A stretch of DNA of 64,000 nt from Devosia sp. GTDB lineage: Bacteria > Pseudomonadota > Alphaproteobacteria > Rhizobiales > Devosiaceae. Shown here piece by piece: positions 20,183 to 28,568 of this stretch (within the stretch, counting starts at the first letter, position 1; each line of letters begins with the position of its first letter). The notes under the pieces are model-generated. The model was given only the letters and a program-made list of their open reading frames with translations. It was not told where the DNA came from and ran no database searches. The stretch covers positions 62,001-126,000 of the forward strand of contig NZ_JAFKHE010000012.1 in NCBI RefSeq assembly GCF_017307495.1, written 5' to 3'. The translations under genes were made by a program, and so were the position numbers.

Positions 20183-20881
20183 GTGTCGCGACAGGCCGCA
20201 AGTCTCGTGCTAGGTCAGCGCCATGACGTGCTCGAGCCCGAACAATTGACGCCGCTCATCCTGCCGCTGGGGGATCAGGCGATGTTGATCCGGTTCGGGG
20301 ACCGGCTGACGGACGAGGCGAATCTCGCGGCGATCGACTTCTCGCGCCGGGCCGACGCCGCGGCACTGCAAGGCGTGGTCGAGGTCGTTCCCAATCTGGT
20401 CTCGGTGCTGCTGCGCTACGAGCCTGCGACGATCTCGTTCGAGCGGCTGGCGGGCGAGGTTCGACTGCTGGTTTCTGGTGAGCCGACAGGGCAACAGCGC
20501 GGCCGAGAGGCCGTCGTGAGGGTTGAGTTCGACGGCGAAGACCTCCATGAGGTCGTCGGGCTGCTGCACCTGTCGGTCGACGCCTTTATCTCCGCGCACA
20601 ATGGCCTGCCGTTGAGGGTTCTGGCGACGGGCTTTGCGCCGGGATTTGTCTATTGCGGCATGCATCAGGACTCCCTGGTCGTGCCGCGGCGACGGTCGGT
20701 GCGTCGCCGGGTTTCGGCCGGCACCGTCCTGTTCGCCGCCGGGCAGACGGCCATAACGTCGACGGCCATCCCCACGGGCTGGCATGTGATCGGGCGCACC
20801 GGGTTCCGGAATTTCGATCCATCGCGGCTGCCGCCCTCCGATCTCGTCGCCGGCGACGTCGTCCGGTTCGAGGCGACGTGA
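20183..20881 (+). CDS. pxpB: 5-oxoprolinase subunit B (KipI/YbgJ family)
   Basis: PxpB works with PxpC and PxpA in ATP-dependent opening of 5-oxoproline to glutamate, a damage-clearance reaction. The conserved body starts at PLGDQAMLIRFGD and contains NGLPLRVLATGFAPGFVY near residue 140, PRRRSVRRRVSAGTVLFA near 170, and TSTAIPTGWHVIGRTG near 192. The in-frame GTG at 20183 gives 232 residues with a non-conserved leader; GTG 20228 (VLEPEQL) is an equally plausible start. The stop overlaps the pxpC ATG by one base. Confidence 0.92.
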   Translation: MSRQAASLVLGQRHDVLEPEQLTPLILPLGDQAMLIRFGDRLTDEANLAAIDFSRRADAAALQGVVEVVPNLVSVLLRYEPATISFERLAGEVRLLVSGEPTGQQRGREAVVRVEFDGEDLHEVVGLLHLSVDAFISAHNGLPLRVLATGFAPGFVYCGMHQDSLVVPRRRSVRRRVSAGTVLFAAGQTAITSTAIPTGWHVIGRTGFRNFDPSRLPPSDLVAGDVVRFEAT

Positions 20882-21774
20882 TGGTTACGATTCGTGTACT
20901 TCGCGCCGGACCGCTGGCGACCCTGCAGGATGCCGGGCGGCCCGGCGTGCTTCACTATGGCCTCAGCGCCTCGGGGCCGATGGATCGTGGCGCGTTCCAC
21001 CGCGCCGGCGTCTGGCTTGGCGGCGCTGGCAGTACGGGTATCGAGTTCACCTCAGCGGGGATCAGCTTTGCGGTCGAGGACGGCTCGCTGAGCGCCGCAT
21101 TCGACGGCGGGGCGTTCAGCCTCAACATTGACGGTGTGGCGAAATACTGGCCAACCCGGGCGGTGCTGAAGCCCGGCAGCAAGGTAGACATCACCCCCGG
21201 CGCGGACGGCAACTACGGCTACGTGCGCTTTGATCGCGAGATCGAGGTGACGGAGGTGCTGGGCAGTCGCGCGACAAGCTCCATCGCCGGACTGGGCGGC
21301 TGGGAGGGCAGGGCGCTTCGGACGGGCGACGCGATCCCGTTCGGCGCCGCAATAGCGCGCCGGCCGTCGCAGCACCCTCGCCCGACTGAGGTGACAGCGG
21401 GGCCGATCCGGGTGATCTGGGGACTCCATGCGGACCGGTTCGATGCCGACACGCGACAGGCCTTCATCTCGCGCTCCTTCCGCGTCTCGCCGCAACTCGA
21501 CCGGATGGGCGTGCGGCTGGGCGACGAAGCGGGCGTGTTCGCCCACACCAGGGTGCTGTCGCTCGTTTCCGATGCCGTGGTCCCGGGCGACATCCAGATT
21601 CTGGGCGACGGAACACCTATCGTGCTCATGCGCGACCATCAGCCAACGGGCGGCTATCCGCGTATTGCGACGGTGATCAGCGCCGACCTCGATCGCTTCG
21701 CACAACTGCGCCCGGGCACCGAGGTGCACTTCGAACCCCTGACATTGGCGCATGCGCAGGAGGCCAGGCCCTGA
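20881..21774 (+). CDS. pxpC: 5-oxoprolinase subunit C (KipA/YbgK biotin-dependent carboxylase-like)
   Basis: PxpC, 297 residues, is recognised by LQDAGRPGVLHYGLSASGPMD at residues 14-34 (cyclophilin-like carboxylase-transferase fold), RVIWGLHADRFD near 177, and VPGDIQILGDGTPIVLMRDHQPTGGYP near 234. I take ATG 20881, whose A is the last base of the pxpB TGA; an upstream same-frame extension overlaps pxpB and has no family match. The 3' end carries the ribosome-binding site for pxpA. Confidence 0.95.
   Translation: MVTIRVLRAGPLATLQDAGRPGVLHYGLSASGPMDRGAFHRAGVWLGGAGSTGIEFTSAGISFAVEDGSLSAAFDGGAFSLNIDGVAKYWPTRAVLKPGSKVDITPGADGNYGYVRFDREIEVTEVLGSRATSSIAGLGGWEGRALRTGDAIPFGAAIARRPSQHPRPTEVTAGPIRVIWGLHADRFDADTRQAFISRSFRVSPQLDRMGVRLGDEAGVFAHTRVLSLVSDAVVPGDIQILGDGTPIVLMRDHQPTGGYPRIATVISADLDRFAQLRPGTEVHFEPLTLAHAQEARP
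21758..21773 (+). promoter_or_regulatory. AGGAGG ribosome-binding site and apparent CTG start of pxpA
   Basis: A perfect AGGAGG at 21758-21763 is followed after seven bases by CTG at 21771-21773. The CTG shares its last two bases with the pxpC TGA. Reading from it gives [13 protein letters not shown], the conserved PxpA N-terminus; no ATG, GTG or TTG in this frame lies before that motif. This site decides the start of pxpA. Confidence 0.75.
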
Positions 21775-22514
21775 CGAAGCTCGATCTCAACGCCGATCTC
21801 GGCGAAGGCATGCCCGGAGACGAGGACCTGCTCGGCATCGTCTCCTCGGCCTCGATCGCCTGTGGCGGCCATGCCGGCGACGACGAGACCATGCGTCGTA
21901 CCGTGCGGGCGGCGCGCGACCGGGGCGTCGCCATCGGAGCGCATCCGGGCTTTGCCGATCGCGAGAATTTCGGCCGCCGCCGGCTCGTGCTGCCGCCGGA
22001 CGAACTGGATGCGCAACTCCGCGGACAGGTCCGGAGCCTGGTGGAGATCGCCGAAGCGGAGGGGGCGACCGTGCGCTATCTCAAGCTTCATGGCGCGCTG
22101 GCCAACATGGCGGCCGAGGAGCCGGCCGTGGCGGCGCTGTGTTTCGCTTCGGTCACCGGCCTAGTGCCCGATCTCGCCATCCTCGCAATCGACAACAGTG
22201 CCCAGGTCGAGGTCGCGGAGACCATGGGGTATGCCGTGGTGCGCGAGGCCTATGCCGATCGCGCGTACCTGCCGAACGGCTTGCTGGTGCCGCGTTCGGC
22301 GCCAGGGGCGGTGCTGCACGATCCGGCGGACATTGCCGGGCGGGCAGTGCGCCTTGCGCGTGCGGGCGAGCTCCTCGCCATCGACGGTAGCGTGATCCGC
22401 ACCGCGTCGAGGTCGCTGTGCATCCATGGTGACACCGCCGAGGCCGTGGCCATTGCCCGAGCGGTGCGGCAAGCGCTGGAGGATGCGGGGATCGGCATCG
22501 CCTCGCCCTACTGA
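21771..22514 (+). CDS. pxpA: 5-oxoprolinase subunit A (LamB/YcsF family), CTG start
   Basis: PxpA, 247 residues, is a LamB/YcsF-fold protein that completes the 5-oxoprolinase. Signatures are [10 protein letters not shown] at residues 4-13, [10 protein letters not shown] near 29, [16 protein letters not shown] near 56, and LKLHGAL near 101. Starting at the first ATG (21810) would delete the strictly conserved DLNADLGEG segment. The CTG at 21771 keeps it and has an ideal AGGAGG, so I choose it. The stop codon of pxpC overlaps by four bases, indicating tight coupling in the B-C-A operon. Confidence 0.9.
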   Translation: MTKLDLNADLGEGMPGDEDLLGIVSSASIACGGHAGDDETMRRTVRAARDRGVAIGAHPGFADRENFGRRRLVLPPDELDAQLRGQVRSLVEIAEAEGATVRYLKLHGALANMAAEEPAVAALCFASVTGLVPDLAILAIDNSAQVEVAETMGYAVVREAYADRAYLPNGLLVPRSAPGAVLHDPADIAGRAVRLARAGELLAIDGSVIRTASRSLCIHGDTAEAVAIARAVRQALEDAGIGIASPY

Positions 22515-22569
22515 GGTTGCGCAGTCGGTCGAGTTGCGCCATATCCGCAGCGCCACACGGAGGGCTGCC

Positions 22570-23472
22570 ATGACCGCAAGGATCATCGACGGAAAGACCT
22601 ATGCCGAGGGCCTCAGGGCTCGGATTGCCGGTCACGTCGACCGACTGAAGCGCGAGCACGGGATTACGCCGGGCCTCGCCGTGGTCATCGTCGGTCACGA
22701 CCCGGGCAGCGAGATCTACGTCAGCCAGAAGGCCAAGCAGACCGTCGAGGTCGGCATGCATTCGGAAAAGTACGAGCTGCCCGAGGACGCCTCCGAGGCG
22801 GAAGTGCTGGCGCTGGTCGAAAAGCTGAACGCCGACCCTGCCATCCACGGCATCCTGGTGCAGTTGCCGCTGCCGAAACAGATCGACCCGAACAAGGTCA
22901 TCGCCACCATCTCGCCCGACAAGGACGTCGACTGCTTCACCCCGGCCAGTGTCGGCAAGATGCAGATCGGCCTGCCTGGACCTGTGTCCTGTACGCCGCT
23001 CGGCTGCCTGATGCTGCTACGGGATACCCTGGGCTCCCTCGAGGGGCTGAACGCCGTGACCGTGGGGCGGTCGAACCTGGTCGGCAAGCCGATGGCGCAA
23101 TTGCTGCTGCGCGAAAACTGCACCGTGACGATCGCGCACTCCAAGACCAGGGACCTCGCGTCGGTGGTGCGCGGCGCGGACATCGTCGTGGCTGCGGTTG
23201 GCCGCCCGCAGATGATCAAGGGCGACTGGATCAAGCCGGGGGCCACGGTCATCGACGTGGGCATCAATCGCATCCCGGCGCCGGAACGCGGAGAGGGCAA
23301 GACCCGGCTTCTCGGCGACGTCGACTATGCTGCTGCGTCGGCGGTGGCGGGCGCCATTACGCCCGTTCCCGGTGGTGTGGGGCCGATGACCATCGTGTGC
23401 CTGCTCGCCAACACCGTGACGACGGCCTCCCTGATCAACGGCATCGAGCCGCCCAGGGATCTCACTCCTTAG
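22570..23472 (+). CDS. folD: Methylenetetrahydrofolate dehydrogenase / cyclohydrolase
   Basis: FolD interconverts 5,10-methylene- and 10-formyl-THF for one-carbon supply. The 300 residues contain [20 protein letters not shown] with the catalytic lysine region near residue 53, [12 protein letters not shown] near 96, [16 protein letters not shown] near 165, and the end motif [14 protein letters not shown] near 259. ATG 22570 follows a GGAGGG ribosome-binding site. The gene's last 11 bases overlap the 3' end of the convergent MmcQ gene. Confidence 0.97.
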   Translation: MTARIIDGKTYAEGLRARIAGHVDRLKREHGITPGLAVVIVGHDPGSEIYVSQKAKQTVEVGMHSEKYELPEDASEAEVLALVEKLNADPAIHGILVQLPLPKQIDPNKVIATISPDKDVDCFTPASVGKMQIGLPGPVSCTPLGCLMLLRDTLGSLEGLNAVTVGRSNLVGKPMAQLLLRENCTVTIAHSKTRDLASVVRGADIVVAAVGRPQMIKGDWIKPGATVIDVGINRIPAPERGEGKTRLLGDVDYAAASAVAGAITPVPGGVGPMTIVCLLANTVTTASLINGIEPPRDLTP

Positions 23473-23833
23473 GGGCTTCGACCCGCGCGGCCGCGAACGC
23501 CTCGGCAAGCTTCCTGGGCGCGCGGAACCGCCAAGCGTCCTCGAGCCGCAGCGACAATTCCTCGTCGCTGATGGCCTCCATGCGCACGATGATGCCGGGC
23601 CAACCCTGGAAGTGATCGGTTTGCCAGTAGATCTCGGGGGCCATCTGCATGAGCAGTTCCTTGTGCTCGAGCGGGCAGTGCAGCACCATCTCCTGCGGGC
23701 CGCGCACCGAGGCGAAGTTCCTGGCCTTCACCTTGATCGACGGGGCGCCGTAGCTCGTCGATTGTCGGACCTCGGGCAGCCCCCGCTCCTGGCAGAGCCG
23801 CAGCATCCGTTCGATCTCGGATTCTCGGGCCAT
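23462..23833 (-). CDS. MmcQ/YjbR family protein
   Basis: A 123-residue protein of the MmcQ/YjbR family (double-wing DNA-binding fold by structure; cellular role unclear). Family features are [16 protein letters not shown] near residue 20, a central FASV strand, and [25 protein letters not shown] near 80. The second of two close ATGs (23831-23833) is chosen because AAGGAG is six bases upstream of it and directly adjacent to the first. It overlaps folD tail to tail. Confidence 0.82.
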   Translation of the reverse strand: MARESEIERMLRLCQERGLPEVRQSTSYGAPSIKVKARNFASVRGPQEMVLHCPLEHKELLMQMAPEIYWQTDHFQGWPGIIVRMEAISDEELSLRLEDAWRFRAPRKLAEAFAAARVEAPKE

Positions 23834-23953
23834 CGCCATCTCCTTCGCATTCAAGCAAAAAACGGCTGCCGTCCGACACCCTGAGTCTGGCGCATATCGA
23901 AGCGATTGGCTACACCAGCCTTGAACCCGAAGCGCCAGCCTCCCGGGGTCTCC

Positions 23954-25369
23954 ATGACCAACGAACCCAGCACCGCCGAACTCGGGGAGACCCGGCCGGA
24001 TCCGAACGCGTTTCGCGATGCGGAAGACCACCTCAATCCAGAGTGGCTGGCGCGGCTGCGCGCGCACCTCGTGGCGGGCGAGGTCGATGACATCGCCGAG
24101 ATGATGGAGCCGCTGCATGCGGCCGACGCCGGCGACGTGATCGAGGCGCTGGAGGCGGACGAGCGCGTGGCGCTGGTCCAGATGCTCGGTGACAAGTTCG
24201 ACTTCCTGGCTCTCACCGAGGTGGACGAGTCGGTCCGTTCGGACCTGATCGACGAACTGCCGACCGAGGAAGTGGCGCGCGGCGTCGCCAGCCTCGACAA
24301 TGACGACGCCGTCTACATCCTCGAAGACATGGATGCCGGGGACCGCGAGGAAGTCCTCGCGCAGTTGCCGGCATTCGAGCGCCTCAGCCTGAAGCGCAGC
24401 CTCGACTTCCCCGAGGACTCCGCCGGTCGGCGCATGCAGACCGACTTCATCGCCATTCCGCCGTTCTGGACGGTGGGACAGACCATCGACTACCTGCGCG
24501 CAGAAAAGGACCTGCCGGACGAGTTCTTCCAACTCTATGTCGTCGATCCGAGCTATCGGGTCCTCGGCACGATCCCGCTCGACAAGTTCCTGCGCGCCAG
24601 GCGCAACGTGCAGATCGAAAAGCTGATGAACGGGGAGGTCCTGACGGTCGATGCGACCGAGGACCAGGAGGAAGCGGCGCGTGACTTCGAGCGCTACGAC
24701 CTCGTCGAGGTCGGCGTCGTCGACGAGAACAAGCGGCTCGTCGGCGTCCTCACGGTCGACGACATCGTCGACGTGATCCACGAGGAAGCCACCGAGGATA
24801 TCAAGCTGCTCGGCGGTGTCGGCGACGAAGAGGTGTCGGACAATGTCATCTCGACCGTGCGCAGCCGGGCTCCATGGCTGGTCGTCAACCTGCTTACCGC
24901 CATGCTGGCCTCGTTCATCATCAGCCTGTTCAATGCCACCATCGAGCAGATGGTGGCCCTGGCGGCGCTCATGCCCATCGTCGCCTCAATGGGTGGAAAC
25001 GCGGGCACGCAGACCATGACGGTAACGGTGCGCGCCCTGGCGACGCGCGACCTCGACGGGGTGCGCGTCCGCCGCCTGATCGTCCGCGAGGTCTCCGGCG
25101 GGTTTCTCAACGGCTGCATCTTCGCCACACTGCTGGGCGTCATCACCGCGTTGCGGTACCTGAGCCCGAGTCTCGGCGTCGTCATCGGACTTGCCATGAT
25201 CGTCAACATGATCGCGGCCGGTTCCGCCGGTATCCTCATCCCACTGGCACTGGACAGGATGAAGGTCGATCCGGCCATCGCTTCCTCCGTGTTCGTGACC
25301 ACGGTGACGGACGTCGTCGGTTTCTTCGCCTTCCTCGGCCTTGCCGGACTCTGGTTCGGCCTGTTCTGA
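23954..25369 (+). CDS. mgtE: Magnesium transporter MgtE
   Basis: A 471-residue magnesium channel/transporter. Residues 35-160 form the acidic superhelical MgtE-N domain, residues 160-290 hold two CBS domains, and five membrane helices lie in the last 165 residues with the selectivity-region motif MGGNAGTQ near 356. In this family the N and CBS domains close the pore when cytosolic magnesium is high. ATG 23954 is chosen over an upstream start at 23906, which adds a non-conserved leader. No M-box riboswitch is seen in the 120-base gap upstream. Confidence 0.96.
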   Translation: MTNEPSTAELGETRPDPNAFRDAEDHLNPEWLARLRAHLVAGEVDDIAEMMEPLHAADAGDVIEALEADERVALVQMLGDKFDFLALTEVDESVRSDLIDELPTEEVARGVASLDNDDAVYILEDMDAGDREEVLAQLPAFERLSLKRSLDFPEDSAGRRMQTDFIAIPPFWTVGQTIDYLRAEKDLPDEFFQLYVVDPSYRVLGTIPLDKFLRARRNVQIEKLMNGEVLTVDATEDQEEAARDFERYDLVEVGVVDENKRLVGVLTVDDIVDVIHEEATEDIKLLGGVGDEEVSDNVISTVRSRAPWLVVNLLTAMLASFIISLFNATIEQMVALAALMPIVASMGGNAGTQTMTVTVRALATRDLDGVRVRRLIVREVSGGFLNGCIFATLLGVITALRYLSPSLGVVIGLAMIVNMIAAGSAGILIPLALDRMKVDPAIASSVFVTTVTDVVGFFAFLGLAGLWFGLF

Positions 25370-25442
25370 CCGGCGTGTCCGCGTAATACACGACCTATCC
25401 ACTGTGGCATTCGCGCCACTTCCCAAGCCCCCCTCCGCCGGG

Positions 25443-25457
25443 TTAACGAATCATTAC
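25443..25457 (+). promoter_or_regulatory. CtrA-like box TTAA-N7-TTAC
   Basis: The sequence TTAACGAATCATTAC fits the CtrA consensus TTAA-N7-TTAA with one mismatch. It lies 60 bases upstream of the ATG of the 37-residue peptide. CtrA is the alphaproteobacterial cell-cycle response regulator; divK and pleD of the same circuit are in this window. Confidence 0.45.
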
Positions 25458-25516
25458 TGTCGCAATTCCGTCACCTTGGTGGTTGCGGCAGCCTAAGAAC
25501 GGCAGAAGGAGCTTTG

Positions 25517-25630
25517 ATGCGCAGCCATTCAAAGACCGAATGGTGGCGTTCCGCACTACCGACCGTGTCCTGGACACTGGTCTGTTTGCTGGCAATGTCG
25601 CTCGTGTTCACTATCGTTGCCGGCGCCTAG
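25517..25630 (+). CDS. 37-residue single-pass membrane peptide
   Basis: A short gene starting at ATG 25517 with an AAGGAG ribosome-binding site five bases upstream. The product has a basic, tryptophan-containing N-terminus (RSHSKTEWWRSALP) and a single hydrophobic helix from about residue 15 to 36, ending VAGA. It would sit in the inner membrane with little outside it. I do not recognise the family. Evidence for reality is the ribosome-binding site, the upstream CtrA-like box, and its isolated place between mgtE and an operon. Its homologues, if any, would be missed by usual length cut-offs. Confidence 0.6.
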   Translation: MRSHSKTEWWRSALPTVSWTLVCLLAMSLVFTIVAGA

Positions 25631-25678
25631 GACGGGGCGCAACTAGACCCGGAGGGTCTTCGATAGTAGAGAGTTTGA

Positions 25679-25707
25679 GAAGGGCGCCGGGCCACTCGGC
25701 GCCCTTC
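25679..25707. other. Hairpin upstream of the GST gene
   Basis: An 11-bp perfect stem (25679-25689 with 25697-25707) with a seven-base loop lies between the 37-residue peptide gene and the GST start. There is no U tract, so it could be an attenuating or mRNA-stabilising structure rather than a strong terminator. Confidence 0.5.
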
Positions 25708-25726
25708 CGCATTCCGAGGCCACGCC

Positions 25727-26404
25727 ATGAAGCTCATCTTCGCAAACCGCAACTATTCGAGTTGGTCGCTGCGGCCGTGGCTCGTGCTCAGGCATTTCGG
25801 CATCCCGTTCGACGAGGAACTGGTGCTGCTCAACGGCGAGGGCTGGCAGGAGAACATCCGCAGGAAGTCGCCGAGCGGGAGAGTCCCGGTGCTCGTCGAC
25901 GGCGACGTGGTCGTTCCGGAGACGATCGCCATCATCGAGTACCTGAACGACAAGTACCCGGCCAAGGGGATCTGGCCGTCCAACCGCGTCGAGCGCGCCT
26001 ACGCGCGTGCCGCAGCGGCCGAGATGCATGGCGGGTTCATGGCCCTGCGCGACAACGCGCCGATGAACCTGCGCGCGTCGCACCCCGGAAAGGTCGATTT
26101 CGACCTGGTGGCCGACGACCTCAAGCGTGTCGAACGAATCTGGGGCGACCTGTTGAGCCGGTCGGGGGGGCCGTATCTGTTCGGCAGCTTCAATGCCGCC
26201 GACGCCATGTTTGCGCCGGTGGCCAGCCGCATACGCACCTACGAGCTGCCGGTCAGCGACGTGGCGCAGGAGTATGTGGAGGCGATCTACGCGCTGCCGG
26301 CGTTCCAGGAATGGCTGGCCGAGGCGGTCAAGGAGCCGTGGGTGGTCGAGCAGGACGAAATCGACATTCTCCTCGCCAAGCGGGACGCGGCCGGCCACGC
26401 ATGA
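25727..26404 (+). CDS. Glutathione S-transferase family protein
   Basis: A 225-residue GST. The thioredoxin-like N-terminal domain reads MKLIFANRNYSSWSLRPWL with the active-site Ser in NYSSWS, followed by SGRVPVLVDGDVVVPETIAI at about residues 50-69, which carries the cis-proline and the glutathione-binding E-T/S pair. The helical C-terminal domain contains GGPYLFGSFNAADAMFAPV near 146, where N-capping Asp appears as AAD. The substrate is unknown. It heads a three-gene operon (DUF1489, DUF4180 follow with stop/start overlaps). Confidence 0.92.
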   Translation: MKLIFANRNYSSWSLRPWLVLRHFGIPFDEELVLLNGEGWQENIRRKSPSGRVPVLVDGDVVVPETIAIIEYLNDKYPAKGIWPSNRVERAYARAAAAEMHGGFMALRDNAPMNLRASHPGKVDFDLVADDLKRVERIWGDLLSRSGGPYLFGSFNAADAMFAPVASRIRTYELPVSDVAQEYVEAIYALPAFQEWLAEAVKEPWVVEQDEIDILLAKRDAAGHA

Positions 26405-26832
26405 TGCACATCATCAAGCTCTGCGTGGGCGTTGCCACGCTGGAGGAGCTGGAAAGCTACCGGGAGGAGCGCGCCCATTGGTGGGGCGCCGACTACGGCG
26501 AGAACGTGCACGTGCACCGCACGCGCACGATGCCGAAGCGGCGGGCCGAGATCGAGGGCCAGGGCTCGATCTACTGGGTCATCTCGGGCGTGATCCGCTG
26601 CCGGCAGCCGATCCTCAGGCTGGCCGAGGCGGTCGACGAACAGGGCCTGGGCTGCTGTGACATCATCATGGCCCCCGACATGGTGCGCACGATCCCGCGA
26701 CCCAAGTCACCGTTCCAGGGGTGGCGCTACCTCGATCCCAAGGACGCGCCGGCCGACCTCGAGCATGGTGGCTTTGCCGATGGAGGATCCGCCGAACTCG
26801 CCGAGGAACTGGCCAAGCTGGGATTGATCTGA
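26401..26832 (+). CDS. DUF1489 family protein
   Basis: An about 143-residue cytosolic protein of DUF1489, an alphaproteobacterial family of unknown function. Characteristic pieces are HIIKLCVGVATLEEL at the start, HVHRTRTMPKRRAEIEGQGS near residue 38, YWVISGVIRCRQPI near 58, and PFQGWRYLDPKDAP near 105. Two adjacent ATGs (26401, 26404) overlap the GST stop. The conserved basic patch and cysteines suggest nucleic acid or metal contacts, but this is inference. Confidence 0.85.
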   Translation: MMHIIKLCVGVATLEELESYREERAHWWGADYGENVHVHRTRTMPKRRAEIEGQGSIYWVISGVIRCRQPILRLAEAVDEQGLGCCDIIMAPDMVRTIPRPKSPFQGWRYLDPKDAPADLEHGGFADGGSAELAEELAKLGLI

Positions 26833-27179
26833 TGCGGCTCGAGGCGATCGGGAACACAAAGGCGGCCTGGTACGATGGCCCGCGACTCGCGAGCGAGGGT
26901 CATGCCGTCGACGTGATCGGCGACACCTACGGGCAGCAGATCGATATCGTGCTGTTTCCGGTGGAGCTGCTTGCCGACGACTTCTTCTGGCTCAGCACCG
27001 GCCTGGCCGGCGCGGTGCTGCAGAAGTTCCAGAACTATGGCCTGCGGGTAGGGTTGGTGGGCGACATCTCCCGGTTCACGACGGAGAGCCCGTCCTTGCG
27101 TGACTTCGTCAACGAGAGCAACCGTCGCGGCCAGGTCCTGTTCGTGCCGGACCGGGCGGAGCTGGAAGCGCGGCTTTGA
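26832..27179 (+). CDS. DUF4180 family protein
   Basis: A 115-residue protein of DUF4180. The family core is DDFFWLSTGLAGAVLQKFQNY around residues 47-67 and VGLVGDISRF then SLRDFVNESNRRGQVLFVPD around 72-106. The fold is predicted STAS-like, and function is not established. ATG 26832 overlaps the DUF1489 stop (TGATG), so translation is coupled. It is the last gene of the GST operon. Confidence 0.85.
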   Translation: MRLEAIGNTKAAWYDGPRLASEGHAVDVIGDTYGQQIDIVLFPVELLADDFFWLSTGLAGAVLQKFQNYGLRVGLVGDISRFTTESPSLRDFVNESNRRGQVLFVPDRAELEARL

Positions 27180-27324
27180 CGACACGTCCAGCCCCCAACG
27201 ATGCCGGGGCACGCACAAACACCCCTTGCAAGCGCGGAAATCATCCGCCCATTGTTCCAAGCGCAGGTGACAAGCGTCGAATCCGGAGTGGGCGTCGTAT
27301 CCGGGGGCGACGGAGGATCAGGTA

Positions 27325-28227
27325 ATGGCCAGGACGGGGACGCACGTCATTGTCGTGGGCAACGAGAAGGGTGGCTCGGGCAAGTCGACCACTGCCTTCC
27401 ACCTTGCCGTTTTCCTGATGTACCAAGGGTTTCGCGTCGCCTCGATCGACGTCGACAGCCGGCAGCAGACGCTGACGCAGTATGTGCGCAACCGGCGCAA
27501 CTGGGCCCAGGCACACGACCTGAAGGTCCCCCATGCCAGCCATTTCCACCTGCCGCTGTCGAAGTCGGATTCGGTCAAGGAAAACCAGCGGGTCGAGTTC
27601 GACCTGTTCCGCCAGGCCATCATCGAGGTTGAAGGCGACGCCGATTTCCTGATCGTCGACACGCCCGGCTTCGATACTCACCTGACCCGGTTGGCCCATT
27701 CGCTGGCCGATACGCTGGTCACCCCGCTCAACGACTCGATCATCGACCTGGACGTGATGGCGCATGTCGATCCGGTGACGGGGGATCCGCGCGAGATGAG
27801 CCACTATGCGCGTCTCGTGCAGCGGGCGAGGACCGAGCGCCTGTCGATCGACGGGCGGACGATCGACTGGGTGATCGTGCGCAACCGAATCTCCATGCTG
27901 CCGTCGCGCAGCACCAAGGTGGTCCAGGCGGCGATCGAGAAGATTGCCATTCGGCTTGGTTGCCGCGTCGCGGACGGCATTGCGGAGCGGGTGATCTTCC
28001 GTTCGCTGTTTCCGACCGGGATGACGGTATTCGATCCGCTCGACGAGGAGATGCTCGGCGGCCTGCCGTCGATGTCGCATCTCAGCGCTCGCCAGGAGTA
28101 CCGCGCGCTGGTGGAGGCCCTTCGGCTGCCGGTCAGCGAACGGGCCAGGGCCCGGATCGAGGGCGAGAAGGCGCTCTCGGCCAGCGCCGGTGAACCGGCC
28201 AGGTTCGAACACATGGCCGGAGAATAG
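27325..28227 (+). CDS. mipZ: Division plane positioning ATPase MipZ (ParA family)
   Basis: MipZ is a ParA-type ATPase that forms a polar gradient and blocks FtsZ assembly away from midcell in alphaproteobacteria. The deviant Walker A NEKGGSGKSTTA is at residues 12-23, with the signature lysine at the second position of KGGxGKS; the switch ASIDVDSRQQTLTQYV follows near 44, and FLIVDTPGFDTH near 107 is Walker B. The 300-residue length and the absence of a partner parB gene fit MipZ rather than ParA. The 145-base upstream gap should contain its promoter. Confidence 0.93.
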   Translation: MARTGTHVIVVGNEKGGSGKSTTAFHLAVFLMYQGFRVASIDVDSRQQTLTQYVRNRRNWAQAHDLKVPHASHFHLPLSKSDSVKENQRVEFDLFRQAIIEVEGDADFLIVDTPGFDTHLTRLAHSLADTLVTPLNDSIIDLDVMAHVDPVTGDPREMSHYARLVQRARTERLSIDGRTIDWVIVRNRISMLPSRSTKVVQAAIEKIAIRLGCRVADGIAERVIFRSLFPTGMTVFDPLDEEMLGGLPSMSHLSARQEYRALVEALRLPVSERARARIEGEKALSASAGEPARFEHMAGE

Positions 28228-28230
28228 GCT

Positions 28231-28509
28231 CTATGGCCGGTGGGGCAGGGTCACGTGCACCGCGCGTGAGCCGTCGGGGCCGAACACGTCGAGTTCGATC
28301 CCGACCTGCGGCATCAGCATGCGACGGGTGCGGGCACTGAGCGCCATGACGACGCCGAGAAGGTCCCCGACACCGCGGCGCTTCAGCCCCGGGTTGAACC
28401 GCGTCACCATCGCATTGACCGCCTGCCTGCGGACAACGACGTCTTCGGACGCGAGAGCCGACTGCCCTACAAACCGGGCGAGTTCGGTTAGGCTAGACGT
28501 TTCGCTCAT
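28231..28509 (-). CDS. Hypothetical 92-residue protein
   Basis: No family is recognised. ATG 28507-28509 (SETSSLTELARFVGQ) is chosen; a same-frame extension upstream to 28620 overlaps the carboxypeptidase gene and looks artificial. The product has a helical first half (VVVRRQAVNAMVTRFNPG) and a strand-rich end (GIELDVFGPDGSRAVHVTLPH). It lies 59 bases after the SPOR carboxypeptidase stop on the same strand and may be co-transcribed with it. Confidence 0.55.
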   Translation of the reverse strand: MSETSSLTELARFVGQSALASEDVVVRRQAVNAMVTRFNPGLKRRGVGDLLGVVMALSARTRRMLMPQVGIELDVFGPDGSRAVHVTLPHRP

Positions 28510-28568
28510 TTGGGCTACTCCAAACACAGGCCACAAATTCGCTTCCCTGGGCGGCCGCCCGGGCGTGC

